The notes under the pieces: generated by a model | What the model saw: the letters and a program-made list of their open reading frames with translations, nothing else | Database searches by the model: none | Told to the model about the DNA's origin: nothing | Part shown: one piece after another, positions 34,679-43,508 of the stretch | How the letters are laid out: every line of letters begins with the position of its first letter | Numbering within the stretch: position 1 is the stretch's first letter | NCBI RefSeq assembly: GCF_000143825.1 | Contig: NZ_CM000961.1 | Location: 496,001 to 560,000, forward strand | Source: Corynebacterium genitalium ATCC 33030 | Lineage (GTDB): Bacteria; Actinomycetota; Actinomycetes; Mycobacteriales; Mycobacteriaceae | Length of the DNA: 64,000 nt | Direction: 5' to 3' | Position numbers and translations under genes: made by a program

Positions 34679-36358
34679 TTAGTGCCCCAGCACCTGGTGG
34701 GCCAACATGTCCATCGGCATAGAACCCAGGCGCAGCGCCTTGTCGTGGAACTCGAGCAGTGTCATCCCCTTCTCACAGGCCTTTTCGCGCAGGTCCATCC
34801 AGTCGCGGTAACCGAGCGCGTAGGAGGTGGCTTGTGCCGGCCATCCCATGTAGCGGTCGAGCTCGAAAGTGAGGTTCAGCTCGTTCATGGCGGTGTTGTC
34901 GCGCAGGAACGCCTTGGCGTAGGACACGTCCCAGTTGCCGACACCGTCCGGGGTCTTCTTGTGCAGGTGCACACCAATGTCGACAGCGACGCGAGCCAGG
35001 CGCAGGCGCAGGGAATCAAGAAGGCCCATGCGGTAGCCCGGGTCCTCGAAGAAACCGAGCTCCTCCATCATGCGCTCCGCGTAGACGGCCCATCCCTCAC
35101 CGTGGGCGGCGTTCCAGTTCAAGGTGCGACGCCACAGGTTGAGGGTGTTGCGCTGCGTCATGGCAATCCCCTGCTGCACGTGGTGGCCGGGCACGCCCTC
35201 GTGGCAGATGCGGGCCAGCTGCTGCCAGGCGTGGAAGCACTCTTGACCTTCCGGCACCGACCAGGACAGGATGCCGGGGCGCAACAGGTCCTCTGACGGA
35301 GGGGTGTAGCGCAGGCCACCGCCGAGGTTCTCGTCGACGCGGCAGTCAAGCGTCTTGATCTCCTCTGGCAGGGTGAACATCGTGCCGTCGAGCTGGGAGA
35401 TCAGCCGGTCGCTCATCGCCTGCATCCAATCGACCAGAGCAACGTCGTCGTTGACGGTGTAGTCGGGGTCTTCGTCGAGACGTCGATAAGCGCTGCGCGC
35501 CGTGCACTCGCCGTACAGTTCGTCCGCGACCTTCTGCTGGCGTTCGACCAGCTCAGCGAGGGTCTCCAGCGACCAGTCGTACGCCTCGTCCAAGTCAACG
35601 GTGCGGCCGAGGAAAAACTGGGAGAACAGCTCGTAGCGCTCGCGGCCCACCGCGTCGGTGTGCGCGGCCAGCGGGGCGAGCTCCAAAGAGAGCCAGTCCG
35701 CCATCTCCGCGAACGCCTCCTTCGCCTGGCGCACCGGCTCGGCATCAGCCTCGAGGCCGAGCTCCTCGAACATCGAGCCGTCTTCGGCCAGCGCCTCGCA
35801 CTGGCTAATCACGGCGTCGATCTGGCGCTGGGAGGCGACATCACCCTGGCTCGCCGCCTCCGCCAAGGACTCGCGGTAGCCCGCCAGCGAGTAACGCACC
35901 TGGCCCAGGCGGGAGGCGATGTTGTCGAAGTCCTCATCTGTCACCTTCGGCATGATGGTGAAGGCGTTGCGGATGACCTGCACCGGCGAGGTGATGTTGT
36001 TGAGCATCCGCAGGTCCTCCCCGCGGTGGTGCAACTCCAGCTCGACGGCCATCCGGTCGCGCAAGATAGCGCCGGTGACGTAATCGACTCCATCGAAATC
36101 ATCGTCATCGTCGGAGTCGTCGGTGCCGTCGTTCAGCGCGTCGACGTCGGCGATCAAGTCGCGGATGCGGTCAGCAATGGCGTGCCAGTGCTCGGGGCTG
36201 AAGTCCTGCAACCCGTGGTCGTGACCGGGAATGCCGATCTCGGTGGCCACCGTAGGTGAAAGCTCCGCGAGGTCGTAGACGAAGTCTTCACACGTCGCGT
36301 CGAGGAGCGAGGGTTGGCGGTCGCTGCCCGCAGAACCAACCGAGATGGATGAACTCAT
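34679..36358 (-). CDS. DUF885-family putative metallo-carboxypeptidase
   Basis: A 559-residue cytoplasmic protein. CHEGVPGHHVQQG (about residue 384) gives the HExxxGH-type zinc motif and AAHGEGWAVYAERMMEELG supplies the downstream Glu, both standard for DUF885 proteins. DUF885 proteins are predicted peptidases and substrate is unknown. An Asp-rich linker (DDSDDDDDFDG) lies near residue 80. The start at ATG 36358 follows TAGACT by 8 nt, a leaderless pattern. It is divergent from the sirtuin gene with 55 bp between starts. A 10-mer copy at 35482 is read out of the usual frame. Confidence 0.88.
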   Translation of the reverse strand: MSSSISVGSAGSDRQPSLLDATCEDFVYDLAELSPTVATEIGIPGHDHGLQDFSPEHWHAIADRIRDLIADVDALNDGTDDSDDDDDFDGVDYVTGAILRDRMAVELELHHRGEDLRMLNNITSPVQVIRNAFTIMPKVTDEDFDNIASRLGQVRYSLAGYRESLAEAASQGDVASQRQIDAVISQCEALAEDGSMFEELGLEADAEPVRQAKEAFAEMADWLSLELAPLAAHTDAVGRERYELFSQFFLGRTVDLDEAYDWSLETLAELVERQQKVADELYGECTARSAYRRLDEDPDYTVNDDVALVDWMQAMSDRLISQLDGTMFTLPEEIKTLDCRVDENLGGGLRYTPPSEDLLRPGILSWSVPEGQECFHAWQQLARICHEGVPGHHVQQGIAMTQRNTLNLWRRTLNWNAAHGEGWAVYAERMMEELGFFEDPGYRMGLLDSLRLRLARVAVDIGVHLHKKTPDGVGNWDVSYAKAFLRDNTAMNELNLTFELDRYMGWPAQATSYALGYRDWMDLREKACEKGMTLLEFHDKALRLGSMPMDMLAHQVLGH

Positions 36359-36413
36359 AGACGCAGAGTCTAACCCTTCAAGGCACTTTGCACGTAACGG
36401 TACAGTGGGGCCC

Positions 36414-37205
36414 ATGGACGGACTCGAATATGCACGTCAGCTTGTCGGGGACGCGAAACGGGTGGAAGTCTTCACCGGTGCTGGCATGTCCGCCGACAGT
36501 GGCATCGCCACCTACCGCGATGCCGTTACGGGGGTGTGGGAAAACGTCGACCCGCAGGCAATGGCTTCGATCGATGCCTGGGCACGCGACCCTGAACCCA
36601 TGTGGGCCTGGTACCTCTGGCGCGCCCGCCTGGCCAGCCGCGCCGAACCGAACGCCGGGCACCTCGCTATCGCTGAATGGGGCCGCCGCGAGGGAGTGCG
36701 GGTCACTGTGACCACGCAGAACATCGATAATCTGCATGAACGCGCCGTGCTTGTCAACAGCACCCCTGACGGCCCAAACAACCCGGACGATATCGTGCAC
36801 CTGCACGGCTCCCTGTTCGAGTTCCGCTGCTCCATCTGTTCGCGGCCGTATAAGGGGGAGATTGAGCTGCCGGAAGAGCCCGTCGAAAAGCTCACGCCTC
36901 CGTCGTGCCCGCTGTGCGGGAACCTGGTGCGTCCGGGGGTGGTGTGGTTCGGTGAGCCGTTGCCCCCGAAGGAGTGGGACGAGGCGGAGCGGCGCATGGT
37001 TGAGGCGGACTTGGTCGTCATCGTGGGCACATCCGGGGTGGTGTTTCCGGCGGCCGGGTTACCGCTGCTCGCGCATGAATTGGGGACTCCCATTATTGAG
37101 GTCACCCCAATGCATACCGAGCTGTCTAGAATTTCAAATGTAACTTTGGTTGACACGGCAGCAAAAGCCCTGCCAGAGCTGTTACGGGGGCCTCGATTAG
37201 ACTAG
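36414..37205 (+). CDS. Sirtuin, class III-like NAD-dependent lysine deacylase
   Basis: A 263-residue Sir2 protein. GAGMSADSGIATYRD binds NAD, TQNIDNLHE carries catalytic-core residues, and HLHG includes the catalytic histidine (about 131). Zinc cysteines are in CSIC and CPLCG. WYLWR (Tyr67, Arg70) matches the Tyr-x-x-Arg pair that selects succinyl/malonyl-lysine in SIRT5/CobB, so desuccinylase activity is likely. TACAGT lies 7 nt before ATG 36414, indicating a leaderless message. It is followed after 30 bp by a ROK regulator with its own promoter. Confidence 0.92.
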   Translation: MDGLEYARQLVGDAKRVEVFTGAGMSADSGIATYRDAVTGVWENVDPQAMASIDAWARDPEPMWAWYLWRARLASRAEPNAGHLAIAEWGRREGVRVTVTTQNIDNLHERAVLVNSTPDGPNNPDDIVHLHGSLFEFRCSICSRPYKGEIELPEEPVEKLTPPSCPLCGNLVRPGVVWFGEPLPPKEWDEAERRMVEADLVVIVGTSGVVFPAAGLPLLAHELGTPIIEVTPMHTELSRISNVTLVDTAAKALPELLRGPRLD

Positions 37206-37215
37206 CCGGTCTAGT
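37201..37215. promoter_or_regulatory. Palindromic operator candidate before ROK gene
   Basis: ACTAGCCGGTCTAGT has perfect 5-bp arms around a CCGGT centre. It lies 8 bp before the -10 box of the ROK regulator, where binding would block RNA polymerase, suggesting autoregulation. Confidence 0.45.
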
Positions 37216-37222
37216 TCCGTTC

Positions 37223-37228
37223 TATGAT
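37223..37228 (+). promoter_or_regulatory. -10 box TATGAT for leaderless ROK mRNA
   Basis: TATGAT matches the actinobacterial -10 consensus and is 7 nt before ATG 37236, which decides that start over the upstream ATGs at 37224 and 37227. Confidence 0.65.
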
Positions 37229-37235
37229 GGAAACT

Positions 37236-38315
37236 ATGAAATCCTCGTGGTCCGCGTTCTCGCGCCCCCACAATCCGACGGCGAAATGCTTGCACATGGT
37301 GCGGTTGAGTCCTGTGACGTCCCGCAGTGAGCTCGTCACGGCGACTGGGCTGTCTCAACCGACCGTCACGCGCGCCATCGCGGCGCTCATGAGCGCCGGA
37401 TATGTGACAGAGCGGGCGGACCTATCGAAGTCGAAAGGTCGCGGCCGCCCGATCATTCCGCTCGAGCTGAGCGACACGCACCCCGTCCACGCCGGAATTT
37501 CGGTGGGTACGGCGGCCACGTACATCGCGCTGTTCGACATCAAAGGCCGCACAATCCGCGACACAGACGTGGAGATCGATGTCGCCAGCGTCAGCCAGGA
37601 CGATTTCATCCAGCACATCATGGCGGGGCTGAACCGGCTCATGGCGGATCTGGGCCGCCCGCTGGCCACCGTCGGGGTGACCACATCCGGCTCAGTCAGC
37701 CCGCAAGGCGCGGTCACGGCGCCGAACCTCGGCTGGCACGATGCTCCGTTCGCGGCCCAGCTGCGCGAACAGTTCTCCGTCCCGGTCACCGTGACCTCGG
37801 CCGTCGCTGCCATTATCGGCTCCGAGATCCAGTCTGACCAGCACCCGGGCAGCGGCTCCATCATGGCGATTTTCGCCGACGACTCCATCGGCGCTGCCGT
37901 CACCGAAGACAAAGGCGTGCTGCCCATCGCGGTCGACCGCGAGGACCTGACCACGCACGGGCTGCTCGAGCGCATTGAGGAGCCCACCAGCTCGCTTATC
38001 GACGCTGTATCCCACGCCTCGTCCAACTCCTCCACCCGACAGACCCTTGACGAGAGGGCTGAGGAGCTGGGCGCCGTCGCGGCGGACTTGATGGCGCAGC
38101 ATGACGCCTCCACGTTGGTCGTCGCTGGCAGCGCGTTTATCGACGACCCCCACGCCCCCGCCGTCTTCGCCCGCACCGTCCGGGCGAACCTGCCGGATGG
38201 GGCGGCCGCCAGCTTGCGGATGATCCCCACGCACCGCGAAATGGTGCGCGACATCGCCCGCGCGGTCGCGCTAGACCTCGTGCTCCGTGAGCCCCTCAGC
38301 GTGACGACGGCCTAG
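37236..38315 (+). CDS. ROK-family transcriptional regulator
   Basis: A 359-residue ROK repressor. The N-terminal winged helix (SRSELVTATGLSQPTVTRAIAALMSAGYV) is followed by a kinase-like ROK domain with a GVTTSGSVSPQG stretch and PNLGWHDAPFAAQL. The usual zinc-binding His and CxCGxxGC motif are missing, so it is a degenerate ROK protein, possibly responding to a sugar or sugar phosphate without kinase activity. A palindrome upstream suggests autoregulation. Its 3' end overlaps the convergent carbonic anhydrase gene by 45 bp. A 10-mer copy lies at 37994. Confidence 0.85.
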   Translation: MKSSWSAFSRPHNPTAKCLHMVRLSPVTSRSELVTATGLSQPTVTRAIAALMSAGYVTERADLSKSKGRGRPIIPLELSDTHPVHAGISVGTAATYIALFDIKGRTIRDTDVEIDVASVSQDDFIQHIMAGLNRLMADLGRPLATVGVTTSGSVSPQGAVTAPNLGWHDAPFAAQLREQFSVPVTVTSAVAAIIGSEIQSDQHPGSGSIMAIFADDSIGAAVTEDKGVLPIAVDREDLTTHGLLERIEEPTSSLIDAVSHASSNSSTRQTLDERAEELGAVAADLMAQHDASTLVVAGSAFIDDPHAPAVFARTVRANLPDGAAASLRMIPTHREMVRDIARAVALDLVLREPLSVTTA

Positions 38316-38795
38316 GTCCGCGTACATGGCGGCGTGATTGACCAGCCCGGCCTTTTCGTCGTCGGAAAGCTCGCGGCGCACTTTCGCTGGAACTCCCGCG
38401 GCGAGCGAGCCGTCGGGAATTTCTGCCCCTTCGAGCACGACAGCGCCGCCGCCGATGATGCAGCCTGAGCCGATCTTCGAGTAGGCCAGCACCGTCGCCC
38501 CCATGCCGACCATCGTGCCGTTTCCGACTTCTTCACCGTGAACCATGGCCATGTGGCCGACAGTGACATCGTCGCCGAGCACGGTCGTTGTGCCGGTCTG
38601 GACGTGAATGACGCTGTTGTCCTGGACGTTCGTGCGGGCACCGATGCGGATGCTGCCAACGTCACCGCGGATGACCACGCCCGGGAAGATCGCCGCGTCC
38701 TCCCCGATCACCACGTCGCCGATGATGGTCGCCTCCGGCGCCACGAACGCCGATTCAGCGATGACCGGTGTTTTGCCCTCGAAGCTGTAGATCAT
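38271..38795 (-). CDS. Gamma-class carbonic anhydrase family protein (left-handed beta-helix)
   Basis: A 174-residue hexapeptide-repeat protein. VIRGDVGSIRIGARTNVQDNSVIHV, DDVTVGHMAMVHG and the three metal-ligand histidines (in IHV, VGH and MVHG) match the gamma-carbonic anhydrase (CaiE/PaaY/YrdA) group. It may hydrate CO2 or be a thioesterase-like protein such as PaaY. ATG 38795 follows GGAGGAGC, with a TACAGT box also 8 nt upstream. It overlaps the 3' end of the GT87 gene by 41 bp, so the two are translationally linked, and overlaps ROK tail to tail. Confidence 0.88.
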   Translation of the reverse strand: MIYSFEGKTPVIAESAFVAPEATIIGDVVIGEDAAIFPGVVIRGDVGSIRIGARTNVQDNSVIHVQTGTTTVLGDDVTVGHMAMVHGEEVGNGTMVGMGATVLAYSKIGSGCIIGGGAVVLEGAEIPDGSLAAGVPAKVRRELSDDEKAGLVNHAAMYADLGRRHAEGLTEHEV

Positions 38796-40128
38796 GCTCC
38801 TCCACTGTAGTAACAGTGGAGCCGTCAGCGCCTGCGCCTGCGTCTGCGTCTGCGTCCGCCTCTGCGCCTGCGGAGCGAGTCGCGGCACGGTCGGCGGGTA
38901 CGCGGCCGTAGCGCTTTTCCTGCAACAGGTAGTACCCCACCGTGCCGAGCATCATGATCAGTGCCCCAGCAACGTAGCGGAGCATGTGGAAGCGTTCAGA
39001 CAGTTGCAGCGGCGTGGAGCTTTCGTCCGCGAGCCACCCCGTTGCCACGTTCGTCGCGCAGTACGGCAGGATGACCAGCAACAACGCCGCAACCGAGAGC
39101 ACGCCCGCGGCCTGCCAGCGCACCGGATTGTTCTGCGCGTAACCGGCGCCGGCGCGGTTGGCTGCGACGAACACAGCGATGCCGAACGGCACGAGCCACA
39201 CCCAGTGGTGGTACCAGCTGAACGGGGACACCATGCACGCTCCGATGCCGGTCAGTCCGACTGCCGCCGGGATGTTGTCGTGCTTGACGCACAGCCACAA
39301 CGTCCAGACGAGCAGGACCATCATGGCGACGACGATCGCCGCCCACACCGCGGTGGAATCTACCCCGTAGACGCGGATCAGGATGGAGCGCAGCGACTGC
39401 GCCCCCGGGTTGGTGTGCACGCCGACGCGCTCGGAATCGAACGCCGCCCGCGTCCAGAACACGTGCGCATCTGGGACGGTGAGGTACCCGACGACCACTG
39501 TGACCAGGAACGTCACAAAGCTGATCAGGGCATCGAGCCAACGCCGTTGCACAAGAAACAGCAGTCCGAAAAACGCCGGGGTGAGCTTGATGCCCGCGGC
39601 CAGACCCACCCCGATACCCGGTAGGCGGTACTTAGTCGGCAGGAAGTCGAGGCAGACGAGCACCATGAGCATGACATTGATCTGCCCCCAGAACATCGTC
39701 GCATGCAGTGGTTCGGCCATCAGCACGAACGTGGCGGTCAACAGCGGGATGAGCACAGCGTGCAGCGGCGTGACCTGCACCTTCAACCGTTTCAGGCAAG
39801 CCCAGATGACCCACCCGATACCGATGAGGGTGCCAATGTGCCAGAACATGGTCACTGTCTCATCGCGCAGCAGGCTCAGCCCCGCGAACAGCATGGCGGA
39901 AAACGGCGGGTAAGTGAACGGAAGGTCGTCATAGATCGGGGCATCGTAGACATTCACCCCGTCGAGCACCCGCTCGCCACCACGGAGGTAAATCCACAAG
40001 TCCAGTGGAATATCCGTTTCGAAGACACTTGTGCCTTCGAGATGATTGGCCCAGTAACGGTACAGGGCGAAAACAATCACCACGATGAGTGTCACGGCGA
40101 TGCTTACCCGCCCAGCCAGCTGTTTCAC
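38755..40128 (-). CDS. GT87-family (GT-C) membrane glycosyltransferase
   Basis: A 457-residue polytopic protein with around ten helices. The first extracytoplasmic loop has VFETDIPLDLWIYLRGGERVLDG and YPPFSAML, the DLxxY..G and YPPF pattern of GT87 polyprenyl-phosphate-mannose-dependent enzymes (PimE/MptC-like). It likely adds alpha-1,2-mannose to lipoglycans outside the membrane; the exact acceptor is not known. The C-terminal cytoplasmic tail has a hexanucleotide-encoded Ala-Asp/Ala-Gly repeat. The GTG start at 40128 follows TAGCGT by 7 nt, a leaderless layout. Confidence 0.82.
   Translation of the reverse strand: MKQLAGRVSIAVTLIVVIVFALYRYWANHLEGTSVFETDIPLDLWIYLRGGERVLDGVNVYDAPIYDDLPFTYPPFSAMLFAGLSLLRDETVTMFWHIGTLIGIGWVIWACLKRLKVQVTPLHAVLIPLLTATFVLMAEPLHATMFWGQINVMLMVLVCLDFLPTKYRLPGIGVGLAAGIKLTPAFFGLLFLVQRRWLDALISFVTFLVTVVVGYLTVPDAHVFWTRAAFDSERVGVHTNPGAQSLRSILIRVYGVDSTAVWAAIVVAMMVLLVWTLWLCVKHDNIPAAVGLTGIGACMVSPFSWYHHWVWLVPFGIAVFVAANRAGAGYAQNNPVRWQAAGVLSVAALLLVILPYCATNVATGWLADESSTPLQLSERFHMLRYVAGALIMMLGTVGYYLLQEKRYGRVPADRAATRSAGAEADADADAGAGADGSTVTTVEEHDLQLRGQNTGHR
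38822..38876. repeat. Hexanucleotide-type simple repeat in GT87 tail
   Basis: On + the stretch alternates GCCTGC, GCCTGC, GTCTGC, GTCTGC, GTCCGC and CTCTGC-type units. The gene reads it as Ala-Asp and Ala-Gly pairs. It is in frame and expandable by slippage. Confidence 0.7.
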
Positions 40129-40253
40129 GGTTGAAACGCTACTTGCCCTCGTCGCATAAACCGTGGATTATCTACGCGAGTCCCGAAAAGTCACCACATT
40201 TTGAGGGCTGATTCACAGATTCGCCGCACAACCGGCCCGCACTCTGGCCGCAC

Positions 40254-41201
40254 CTAGAGCCCGAGCTCATCCAAAATGCTGTCCAGCGCGTCGCCGACAT
40301 TGCTGCGCCACACTGTGGTCACCTTCTGATCGGCCCGGCCGGGACCACCGTTGACCACCGCGGCCGGCTTCTCCTGCGCGCGTGCGTCAAGCACGAGGCG
40401 GTACCCGCTCATCACGGCTAAGGACGTCCCCACCGCAATGAGCGATGTCGACTCCGCCAGCCACTGCCCCGCCTCGGCGCGGCGCTGCCGCGGAACATTC
40501 TCACCGAAGTAGACCACGTCCGGTTTGAGCCGCTGGCCCCCGCAGGCCCCGCACGTCAACATGGTGAACCGCTCCACCGCAGAATCGGGCAACTCCACGT
40601 CACCGTCGGGGTTGATCATGCCCTCAGTCACGGTGACGGATTCGAAGTAGCCGGGATTGGCGGCGTCGAGGCGGGCGTCGAAAAGCGTGCGTGTTTCGCG
40701 GCGGCCGCAATCGAGGCACACGACGTGCTCCATGTCGCCATGCAGCGCAATGACATTCTGGGAACCCGCCTCGAGGTGAAGCCCGTCGACGTTTTGTGTG
40801 ACAATGCCGCGGATCAACCCGGCGCGCTCCAGCTCCACTAGCGCGAAATGGGCACGGTTTGGGTGAGCGGCGCGCATGTAGCGCATGCCCACGAAGGCGC
40901 GGGCCCAGTAGCGGCGCACCGCAGCCGGCGAATGGGCGAATTCCTGGTACGTCATCGGGCGGCCCTTGGACAACCGGCCACCGGGCGAACGGTAGTCGGG
41001 AATGCCGGACTCCGTGGACATGCCAGCGCCGGTGAGGATGAGGGCGGGGCCGCGGTTGAGCATGCGGGCAATCTCCGCGAGTGCCTGCTCGGGCGGAGTT
41101 GGCTGCGCTGTTTCATGCACGACGCGCTCGATGGAGCGGATCGCGCTGCGGTGAGCGAGCTCGACAGCAGGGTCGTTGAACTCCGGGTCGTGAAAAGTCA
41201 C
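40254..41201 (-). CDS. Sirtuin, class II-like (SIRT4-type) NAD-dependent deacylase
   Basis: A 315-residue Sir2 protein. ILTGAGMSTESGIPDYRSPGG binds NAD, TQNVDGLHLEAG and LHGDMEHVVCLDCGRRE follow, and the zinc cysteines are CxxC twice (CLDC, CGAC). PDYRSPGG and the extended helices are typical of class II sirtuins. It overlaps the AMP nucleosidase stop by 4 bp (GTGA, 41198-41201), showing tight coupling. It is distinct from the class III-like sirtuin at 36414. Downstream lie about 125 bp in which I see no gene apart from the GT87 gene's promoter region. Confidence 0.9.
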   Translation of the reverse strand: MTFHDPEFNDPAVELAHRSAIRSIERVVHETAQPTPPEQALAEIARMLNRGPALILTGAGMSTESGIPDYRSPGGRLSKGRPMTYQEFAHSPAAVRRYWARAFVGMRYMRAAHPNRAHFALVELERAGLIRGIVTQNVDGLHLEAGSQNVIALHGDMEHVVCLDCGRRETRTLFDARLDAANPGYFESVTVTEGMINPDGDVELPDSAVERFTMLTCGACGGQRLKPDVVYFGENVPRQRRAEAGQWLAESTSLIAVGTSLAVMSGYRLVLDARAQEKPAAVVNGGPGRADQKVTTVWRSNVGDALDSILDELGL

Positions 41202-42619
41202 CGGAACGGGACCTCACCCTGCGCACGGCGCAGTTTGCGGGTACGCAGGCGCTCAGGGTGCTCGGCGAGGCGTTCCATCGCGCGGACAGCGCACATCACG
41301 TGGGCTTCCTTCGAGTTGGAGTAGAAGGCCTGCGCCGCAGCCGGCAGCTTCGGCACGGCGTGCAGCGGCAAGTCGGACACGGCGAGCAGTGCGCCGTAGG
41401 GAACGCGGTAGCGGTACCCGTTCGCCGCGATGGTGCAGGACTCCATATCCACGGCCACCGCGGTGGAGTGCCGCAACCAATCCCACAGCTCGCGCGGGGT
41501 CTGCCACTCCCAGTTGCGGTCGTCCGTGGACAGCACCGTGCCGGTGCGCATGAGGGACTGCTCCTCCTCGCCGTAAATCTTCTTCACCGATTTCTCTAGC
41601 GTGCGCTGGATCTCCGGCACGGCGGGAATGGGAAGCTCAGACTTGATGTGGTTCTGCAGCACGTGGTCGCGGCGCTCGTAGGCGTTGCCCAGAATAAGGT
41701 CGCCGATGCGCATGCGGGCATCCAAGCCGGCGCAGTGGCCGATCATGATCCAGCACTCGGGGCGCAGAACAGCGAGGCAGTCCGTCACCGTCTTCGCGTT
41801 CGACGGGCCCACGCCGATGTTGATCATGGTCACGCCGGAGTTATCCTCGGCGGCCAAGTCGAAGCGCGGCATCTGGTAGCGCGAAGCCAAGTCCATGGCC
41901 AGTTGGTCGATGTCGGCGACATCCCCGCGCGTGATCGTGCGCCCGTTCGGCAGAATCAGCGCCGAGTAACGGGTCTCCTCCCCCGCGAGCTGCGACAACC
42001 CGAATTTCACGAACTCACGCGTGTGCATCTCGTAGTTGGTGAACAGGATGAACCGCTGCACCGAATCGACCTCGATGCCGGTGTAGTGCTCGATCCGCGC
42101 GCACGCGATGTCGAAGCGTTGCGGCCCGAAGTGGAACAGGGGTTTCTCCGGTCCGTGAAAGGCATCCCAGTCGCCGTCGATGATGGCATCGTGGACGTCG
42201 TCAAGCGTCGGCCGCGGAATGACGGTGCCGGACCGTGAGCGCCGCGCTTCATTGATGCCTTCGAGCCCGCGGATGTACTCCGGCGGAATGCCCACGTCGG
42301 AATAGCCGACGGCGATCTCGCAGTCGTAGTTGATCACCAAGCACTGCAGCTGGTGGCGCAAATAGCGGGCCATTATGTCCGGCCGCGACAGCACCGCCGA
42401 GTACACGCCAGCTTCATCGACATAGCCGAACGGCTGCGAGCGGTCGACGGGGTGCCACTCTTTGACCTCCACGGCGATCTTCGGGTACTTCACGCCCTCA
42501 TAGCGCGCAACGTCACCGGAATCGAGGCTTTCGCGGGCGAGGAGGCACGATGCGCGATACAGCTCAATGAGCTTATCAACGGCTTCCTCAACACTGCCTA
42601 CGACCTCAAGATCACCCAT
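41198..42619 (-). CDS. amn: AMP nucleosidase
   Basis: A 473-residue protein close in length to E. coli Amn. The N-terminal regulatory domain carries RPTLDDVHDAIIDGDW. The C-terminal phosphorylase-like domain has MINIGVGPSNAKTVTDCLAVLRPECWIMIGHCAGL and AVDMESCTIAANGYRYRVPYGALLAVSDLPLH, with the Glu of DMES at the ribose site. It splits AMP into adenine and ribose 5-phosphate to control adenylate levels. ATG 42619 is preferred over TTG 42628 because TAGGGT is 8 nt upstream. It is followed by a sirtuin gene that shares its transcript. Confidence 0.93.
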   Translation of the reverse strand: MGDLEVVGSVEEAVDKLIELYRASCLLARESLDSGDVARYEGVKYPKIAVEVKEWHPVDRSQPFGYVDEAGVYSAVLSRPDIMARYLRHQLQCLVINYDCEIAVGYSDVGIPPEYIRGLEGINEARRSRSGTVIPRPTLDDVHDAIIDGDWDAFHGPEKPLFHFGPQRFDIACARIEHYTGIEVDSVQRFILFTNYEMHTREFVKFGLSQLAGEETRYSALILPNGRTITRGDVADIDQLAMDLASRYQMPRFDLAAEDNSGVTMINIGVGPSNAKTVTDCLAVLRPECWIMIGHCAGLDARMRIGDLILGNAYERRDHVLQNHIKSELPIPAVPEIQRTLEKSVKKIYGEEEQSLMRTGTVLSTDDRNWEWQTPRELWDWLRHSTAVAVDMESCTIAANGYRYRVPYGALLAVSDLPLHAVPKLPAAAQAFYSNSKEAHVMCAVRAMERLAEHPERLRTRKLRRAQGEVPFR

Positions 42620-42660
42620 GTCTGTCAACCCTACTGAAAAGGGGCTACAGTATCAGTCTT

Positions 42661-43500
42661 GTGAAGCGTCCCACGCCGACTGCGGCACTGCTGTTATCCA
42701 CGTGTCTCGCTTTCCCGCTAGGGCTTAGTTCCTGCGGAAACAAGCCTGAGGATGCTCCTCCCGTCACGCCCGGACCGGCCCCTGCACCACAGCACCTGGA
42801 CCTCGACGACATGGCTGAGGCCGTCGCCGCCATCGAGGAAGATACAGGCACCCAGGCAGGCATTTCGCTTTTCGACGGCACCACCGACGCCTCCGCTGGC
42901 TCCGTCGGCATGCTACCCGCCTGGTCAACCATCAAAATCCCGATCGCTGTGGTCGCGCAAGACCACTGCTCCTACGACGAGGAAACACTTGCGGAGCTGA
43001 CATCCGCCTCCATCGAATACTCCGATAACGACGCAGCCTCAAGCCTGTGGTCGTGCCTGGGCTCCGACGACGAAGCCAGCCAGATCGTCGGCGAAGAGAT
43101 CGCCAAAGGCGGAATGTCTGTCCAGGTGGGACCGTATTTTGGAACGACCGTGTGGCCCGTTCCCGCCCAGGCCCGCTATGCCCGCCACCTGGCCTCCCTG
43201 CCGGAGGACCACCCCGTGATCGACGAGATGCACAAGATCAACCCTGAGCACTCTTACGGCCTCGGGCGCATTGCCGACATGCCCTTCAAGGGCGGCTGGT
43301 CTGATGCCGACGACGGCTCCTGGCACTCCCGCCAAATGGGCTTTACCACCATCGGCGACACCACCTACGGCATCGCTATTGCGGCCCGCTCACTTGACGG
43401 CTCGGAAGAAGACTGCCAGAACGCGTTGGATAAGCTCGCACAATACATTCTGGAATCCAGTCCGACCGGCACCCTCACCCAAAGCCCGAAGGAGCACTGA
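42661..43500 (+). CDS. SxxK lipoprotein, class A beta-lactamase-like
   Basis: A 279-residue lipoprotein. The signal peptide ends in the lipobox LSSC (Cys25). A proline-rich linker follows, then a serine hydrolase domain with STIK (89-92), SDN (121-123) and KGGWSD (210-215): the SxxK, SDN and KTG triad of class A beta-lactamases. The Glu166 region is not recognisable, so true beta-lactamase activity is uncertain. KxGWSD is shared with the two secreted SxxK proteins at 22515 and 24898, suggesting one family. GTG 42661 has a TACAGT box 9 nt upstream. The M20 peptidase follows after 8 bp. Confidence 0.75.
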   Translation: MKRPTPTAALLLSTCLAFPLGLSSCGNKPEDAPPVTPGPAPAPQHLDLDDMAEAVAAIEEDTGTQAGISLFDGTTDASAGSVGMLPAWSTIKIPIAVVAQDHCSYDEETLAELTSASIEYSDNDAASSLWSCLGSDDEASQIVGEEIAKGGMSVQVGPYFGTTVWPVPAQARYARHLASLPEDHPVIDEMHKINPEHSYGLGRIADMPFKGGWSDADDGSWHSRQMGFTTIGDTTYGIAIAARSLDGSEEDCQNALDKLAQYILESSPTGTLTQSPKEH

Positions 43501-43508
43501 CACCGCCA

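Noticed and set aside
40121..40138. parS-like TGTTTCAC/TTGAAACG palindrome at the GT87 start
   Set aside because: Similar to the parS consensus, but two extra bases in the centre break the symmetry, so ParB binding is unlikely; it overlaps a start codon.
42661..43500. Functional class A beta-lactamase resistance gene
   Set aside because: SxxK, SDN and KGG are present, but no Glu166-type residue is evident and it groups with other secreted SxxK proteins here; resistance should not be claimed.
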